Below, piece by piece: positions 4,694-7,430 of a stretch of 7,430 nucleotides of DNA (its first letter is position 1; each line of letters starts with the position of its first letter). Where the stretch lies: assembly GCA_021780055.1 (NCBI GenBank), contig JAJXZM010000131.1, forward strand, positions 1 to 7,430. Reading direction: 5' to 3'. The stretch comes from Acidobacteriota bacterium. Lineage in GTDB: Bacteria; Acidobacteriota; Terriglobia; UBA7540. Made by a program: the position numbers and the translations under genes. Below the pieces are notes generated by a model. The model had not been told where the DNA came from, did not search any database, and was given only the letters and a program-made list of their open reading frames with translations.

Positions 4694-5632
4694 TCAAACG
4701 CGCGGCTCTGCAGCGCCTTTCCTGAGCGATGCCGGAGTCGGGGCTTGCGGCTGTTTCGGCGCGGGTTCGACGTGTACCATGACGTCAGCCACCCAGTCCA
4801 GTCTCTTCCGAACGGCGAACCGCACCTCGGTTGCGATATCGTGCGATTCTCTTACGGTCAGCTCCGGATCAACTTCCAGGTGCAAATCCACGTAATACTC
4901 GAGCCCTACGTTGCGGGCAAAGCATTTTTCCACGCCAATTGCTCCGGGAACGGTCAGGCTTACTTCGCGAATGGCTGCCACCATCTCGTCGTCAGGCATC
5001 TCATCCGTCAGCCGCGAAGAGGTTTCCCGGCCAACTCGCAATCCGGTAAAAATCACAAACAGGCCCACCGCAAAACCGCCGTAGTGGTCTGCTGCCAGAA
5101 AACGTCCCGGGTCCAGCAGGGTCAGTCCCAGAGCGGTCATAGCCGTCACCGCCGAGAGGATGTCGACAAAATCATTCCAGGCATCAGCCGAGAGGGCGGC
5201 GCTCCTGATCCTCTTGCCGTAATGAAACTTTACAGCGGACATCACGGCTTTCAAAATCATCGAAGCCAGCAGCACCCAGATACCATAAAATGCGGGGACC
5301 TCATGAACCTGCTCTACGCCCGCCAGCGACCGGTAACAGATGCCGATACCCGCAACAAAGAGGATGACGCCGATAATCAGGCCGGTCAGAGTTTCGTAAC
5401 GTCCGTGTCCGTAGGGATGCTCTTCGTCGGCAGGGCGCGAAGCAATCGCAAAGCCAAAAAACACGGCCACTGAGGCAACCACGTCTCCCGCTGACTCAAA
5501 CCCGTCCGCCAGTACGGAGGCGGAATGCCCTATGACCCCAACAGTGATCTTGACCGCCGCAAGGATACTGCTGACCGCGATGCTTGCCAGCGCGACCCGC
5601 TTGCCAATCCTGATCTTTGTTGAACTCTTCAA
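4694..5632 (-). CDS. cation diffusion facilitator (CDF) family divalent metal efflux transporter
   Basis: The 312-residue product has the usual CDF layout: six membrane helices (about 13-34, 37-63, 82-100, 115-134, 148-172, 180-196) and a cytoplasmic C-terminal domain (about 213-292). CDF proteins are dimeric metal/proton antiporters that export Zn, Fe, Mn, Co or similar ions. Helix 2 carries SVLADGFESAGD with E46 and D50. The loop after it has the family motif HPYGHGRYE (72-80). Helix 5 carries SADAWNDFVD with N153 and D157. Aligned by eye to E. coli FieF (D45, D49, H153, D157), the transport site reads E-D-N-D, so the metal is not safely Zn. The C-terminal domain keeps H251, H264 and H287 (VDLHLEVD, ESHDIA, VMVHVEP). 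The first His usual in a VPGVHxL motif is absent, and VEKC with C237 stands there instead. The start is TTG with GAGGG 6 bases upstream. The Cys-rich exported protein gene follows on the same strand. A leader hairpin lies 30 bases before the start. Confidence 0.93.
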   Translation of the reverse strand: MKSSTKIRIGKRVALASIAVSSILAAVKITVGVIGHSASVLADGFESAGDVVASVAVFFGFAIASRPADEEHPYGHGRYETLTGLIIGVILFVAGIGICYRSLAGVEQVHEVPAFYGIWVLLASMILKAVMSAVKFHYGKRIRSAALSADAWNDFVDILSAVTAMTALGLTLLDPGRFLAADHYGGFAVGLFVIFTGLRVGRETSSRLTDEMPDDEMVAAIREVSLTVPGAIGVEKCFARNVGLEYYVDLHLEVDPELTVRESHDIATEVRFAVRKRLDWVADVMVHVEPAPKQPQAPTPASLRKGAAEPRV

Positions 5633-5638
5633 ACTTTG

Positions 5639-5643
5639 CCCTC
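5639..5643 (-). promoter_or_regulatory. ribosome binding site supporting the TTG start of the CDF gene
   Basis: GAGGG on the minus strand lies 6 bases before the TTG at 5632. The next in-frame Met codon is well inside the protein, so this start keeps the normal CDF length and helix 1. Confidence 0.7.
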
Positions 5644-5654
5644 AGTGGGGAAAC

Positions 5655-5705
5655 GGCGCACCGCAAAAGAGTCGCCCGGCTGTGAGTTCTTTTGCGTTCG
5701 GCGCC
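5655..5705. promoter_or_regulatory. leader hairpin or operator upstream of the CDF gene
   Basis: CGCAAAAGA (5662-5670) and TCTTTTGCG (5688-5696) are exact complements across 17 bases. Outside them, GGCGC (5655-5659) pairs with GCGCC (5701-5705) after a small internal loop. The inner stem ends 30 bases before the CDF start codon, close to its ribosome binding site. It could fold in the mRNA leader or bind a repressor as DNA. I see no match to the NiCo (czcD) or manganese (yybP-ykoY) riboswitch signatures, and no terminator T-run. Confidence 0.55.
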
Positions 5706-6036
5706 GTGTTACTCAGTTCCGCATCTTACCTCATCATAAAGTGCTCGCGCCACCGACTGGGGCCTTTGGGACCCTGGGCAAGCGCCAACCCCAGCGCCTT
5801 GGTTCAGTTCCCCGAGGCAGCCGCCCTCTCCGCCATCCCAGGCTTGCAGAATCCTGCCCTGCCATGGGTGAAGCCGCCTGCGTGGGATCTTTTGAAAAAG
5901 TGAAAGCAACAAAACAGAAAAAGTCGGTGAAGAGTGATTTATACCTTGTCGATTGTGCTGTTCCTGATGTTTGATATATCTTGTGGGCGGGGCAAGAAAA
6001 AGCCTTACAGGAGTACCATCTTGCGACGTAAGAATG

Positions 6037-6055
6037 TTGAGGGACCATACCTCAA
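6037..6055. repeat. short inverted repeat upstream of the phospholipase gene
   Basis: TTGAGG (6037-6042) and CCTCAA (6050-6055) pair across 7 bases and end 59 bases before the phospholipase ATG. It is small enough to be chance, but the placement suits an operator. Confidence 0.4.
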
Positions 6056-6114
6056 ACGGCAGGATGGATGTGTTGTTTACGAACCACCAATTTAAAGGCG
6101 AAAAGACATAGGGT

Positions 6115-7430
6115 ATGCAAACGCGAAGAGATTTCCTCAAACTGGCCGCACTCATCTCTCGCGCCGGCTTTGCTGGCCTGATTCCCGAATCGATTCAACG
6201 GGCTTATGCGATTGTGCCGGATTATGGATCCACCTGGCTGGATGCCGAGCACATCGTCATCCTCATGCAGGAGAATCGCTCATTCGATCACACCTTTGGC
6301 ACCCTGCGCGGAGTGCGTGGCTTCAACGACCCGCGTGCATTGCGACTGCCCAACGGCAACTCGGTCTTCGTGCAAACCGATGAGGCCGGGAATTCTTACG
6401 CGCCGTGGCGTCTGGATATTAGCGATACGCGCATCACCTGGATGGGCTCGCTGCCGCACTCGCGCGAGAGCCAAGTCGACGCATGGAACGAAGGTCGCTA
6501 CGATCAATGGCTCAGCGCCAAGCGCTCAGGCGAGGAGAAGTACGCACATATCCCGATGACCATGGGGCACTATACGCGCGAAGATCTGCCGTTTTACTAT
6601 GCTCTTGCCGACGCCTTCACCGTATGCGACCAGAATTACTGCTCCGTGCTGAGCGCCACATCTCCCAACCGCTGCTATCTGTGGACCGGGACCATCCGCG
6701 ACCGGCAGACCACTGATTCAAAGGTCTTCATCCGCAACGAACAGATCGACTACGGGGGCCTGGTTTGGAAGACCTTCTGCGAACGCCTGCAGGAGGCCGG
6801 CATTCACTGGAAGTCTTACCAGAATGAGTTGACCCGCTCGCCGCTCACAGATGAAGAGAACGCCTGGCTCTCGAACTTCGGAGATAATACCCTCGAATGT
6901 TTCAACGCCTTCAACGTCGAGGCATATCCGGGCTTTGCCACTGCAGCAACCCGTTGGAAAGACGAGTGGACAAAGGAGGCTCAGAAGCTTGCATCCGGGA
7001 TCGCAACCGCCGAGGACCCCGCCGAGCTTGCGCAGATGCACGTGCAACTCAAGCAGGCGCAGGACAGTATCAGAAGGGTTCAAACCGCTCTCGCCAACTG
7101 CGGAAAGAAACGCTACAGCCAACTCACCGACGAACAGAAGGCCTTGTTCCATGCCGCGTTTGTCACCAACGCGGGCGACCCGGACTACCATACGCTGACG
7201 TCATTGCCGTTCAAGGACAAGGGTCGGCAGATGTCGATGCAAATTCCCAAGGGCGACATCCTCTACCAGTTCCGCAAGGACGTGAACGAAGGGAAGCTCC
7301 CGACAATCTCGTGGCTGACCGCTTCAGAAAACTTCTCCGACCATCCGACCTCGCCGTGGTATGGCGTGTGGTATGTCTCGGAGGTCATGGACATCCTCAC
7401 GAGCAATCCTGCTGTGTGGAAGAAGACGAT
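6115..7430 (+). CDS. Tat-exported phosphocholine-specific phospholipase C-like phosphoesterase, 3' end outside the window
   Basis: 438 codons are present with no stop; about 300 more residues would be expected. The protein starts MQTRRDFLKLAA, a twin-arginine (Tat) signal (T3-R4-R5-D6-F7-L8-K9), with likely cleavage near AYA (30-32). It is therefore folded in the cytoplasm and then exported. The phosphoesterase (PF04185-type) motifs follow: QENRSFDHTFGTLRGVRGF (52-70), where E53 and N54 are expected metal ligands; SLPHSRESQVDAWNEGRYD (112-130); and MGHYTREDLPFYYALADAF (150-168). Next is SVLSATSPNR (177-186), where T182 matches the nucleophile position known from PlcH-type enzymes. A helical charged stretch (about 280-350) and ENFSDHPTSPWYGVWYVSEV follow, both typical of this family. 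The enzyme would release the head group from phosphatidylcholine or similar lipids, serving phosphate or lipid use. The ATG at 6115 is set by the Tat motif. Its ribosome binding site is weak (only AAAGGCG about 14 bases upstream). Confidence 0.92.
   Translation, partial: MQTRRDFLKLAALISRAGFAGLIPESIQRAYAIVPDYGSTWLDAEHIVILMQENRSFDHTFGTLRGVRGFNDPRALRLPNGNSVFVQTDEAGNSYAPWRLDISDTRITWMGSLPHSRESQVDAWNEGRYDQWLSAKRSGEEKYAHIPMTMGHYTREDLPFYYALADAFTVCDQNYCSVLSATSPNRCYLWTGTIRDRQTTDSKVFIRNEQIDYGGLVWKTFCERLQEAGIHWKSYQNELTRSPLTDEENAWLSNFGDNTLECFNAFNVEAYPGFATAATRWKDEWTKEAQKLASGIATAEDPAELAQMHVQLKQAQDSIRRVQTALANCGKKRYSQLTDEQKALFHAAFVTNAGDPDYHTLTSLPFKDKGRQMSMQIPKGDILYQFRKDVNEGKLPTISWLTASENFSDHPTSPWYGVWYVSEVMDILTSNPAVWKKT

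Larger units (their letters stand above)
5633..6114. other. divergent control region between the CDF and phospholipase genes
   Basis: No gene is supported. The minus-strand frames at 5709-6155 and 5734-6048 and the plus frames at 5532-5974 give products with no fold signal, and they overlap each other. The region holds the CDF leader hairpin (5655-5705), CTGGGG/CCCCAG arms (5757-5762 with 5789-5794), GCCTTGG/CCGAGGC arms starting near 5796, an A-rich stretch at about 5894-5930 and a small inverted repeat (6037-6055). A weak plus-strand promoter may be TTGTGC (5953-5958), 16 bases, TATATC (5975-5980). I checked for a tRNA because of a TTCAGTT-like loop near 5805, but no cloverleaf forms. Confidence 0.55.

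Noticed and set aside
4622..5473. 283-residue plus-strand frame opposite the CDF gene
   Set aside because: It is antisense to a clear membrane transporter, and its product is a basic, His/Ser/Arg-rich sequence with no fold.
5796..5820. tRNA T-arm-like loop (GCCTTGG, TTCAGTTCC, CCGAGGC)
   Set aside because: No acceptor stem, D-arm, anticodon arm or CCA can be placed at the required distances.
5709..6155. 148-residue minus-strand frame between the CDF and phospholipase genes
   Set aside because: It overlaps the Tat signal start of the phospholipase, has no ribosome binding site, has irregular composition and runs through hairpin-forming sequence.
6718..7198. frames on both strands inside the phospholipase gene (6718-7191 minus, 6851-7198 plus)
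   Set aside because: They are shadows of the phosphoesterase frame, whose conserved motifs run through the same bases.

Overview
The window reads as a fragment of a soil-type, mid-to-high GC bacterial genome. The phospholipase C form, the secreted amidohydrolase, the TTG starts and the loose gene packing with long palindrome-rich gaps all fit Acidobacteriota (Terriglobia-like). That is inference from protein style; no rRNA or marker gene is present. No mobile element, tRNA, rRNA or CRISPR array was seen.

Layout. Positions 1-89 may hold the last codons of an unidentified plus-strand gene. A strong intrinsic terminator (291-327, minus strand) closes the large minus-strand gene at 407-2185, which encodes a soluble protein of about 592 residues that is nearly all alpha-helical and coiled-coil. 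A 690-base divergent region (2186-2875) follows and carries several perfect inverted repeats. Next is a secreted metal-dependent amidohydrolase (2876-4006, plus; TTG start with a good ribosome binding site). Positions 4007-4303 lie between convergent genes and hold three strong hairpins. Then come two minus-strand genes: a cation diffusion facilitator (CDF) metal efflux pump (4694-5632) and, 108 bases downstream of it, a small exported Cys-rich protein (4304-4585) with its own well-formed sigma-70 promoter. A 480-base gap (5633-6114) holds the CDF leader hairpin. The window ends inside a Tat-exported phosphoesterase of the phosphocholine-specific phospholipase C type (6115 to the edge).

How the genes fit together. 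The only pair with a plausible shared job is the CDF pump and the exported Cys protein: the pump moves a divalent metal out of the cytoplasm, and the Cys protein could bind metal outside the membrane. The amidohydrolase and phospholipase are both exported hydrolases but lie far apart with separate control regions. The coiled-coil gene stands alone. I see no clear defence, secretion or biosynthetic system. The least explained items are the coiled-coil protein, the small Cys protein, and the palindromes at 2511-2628, 4027-4085 and 5655-5705.
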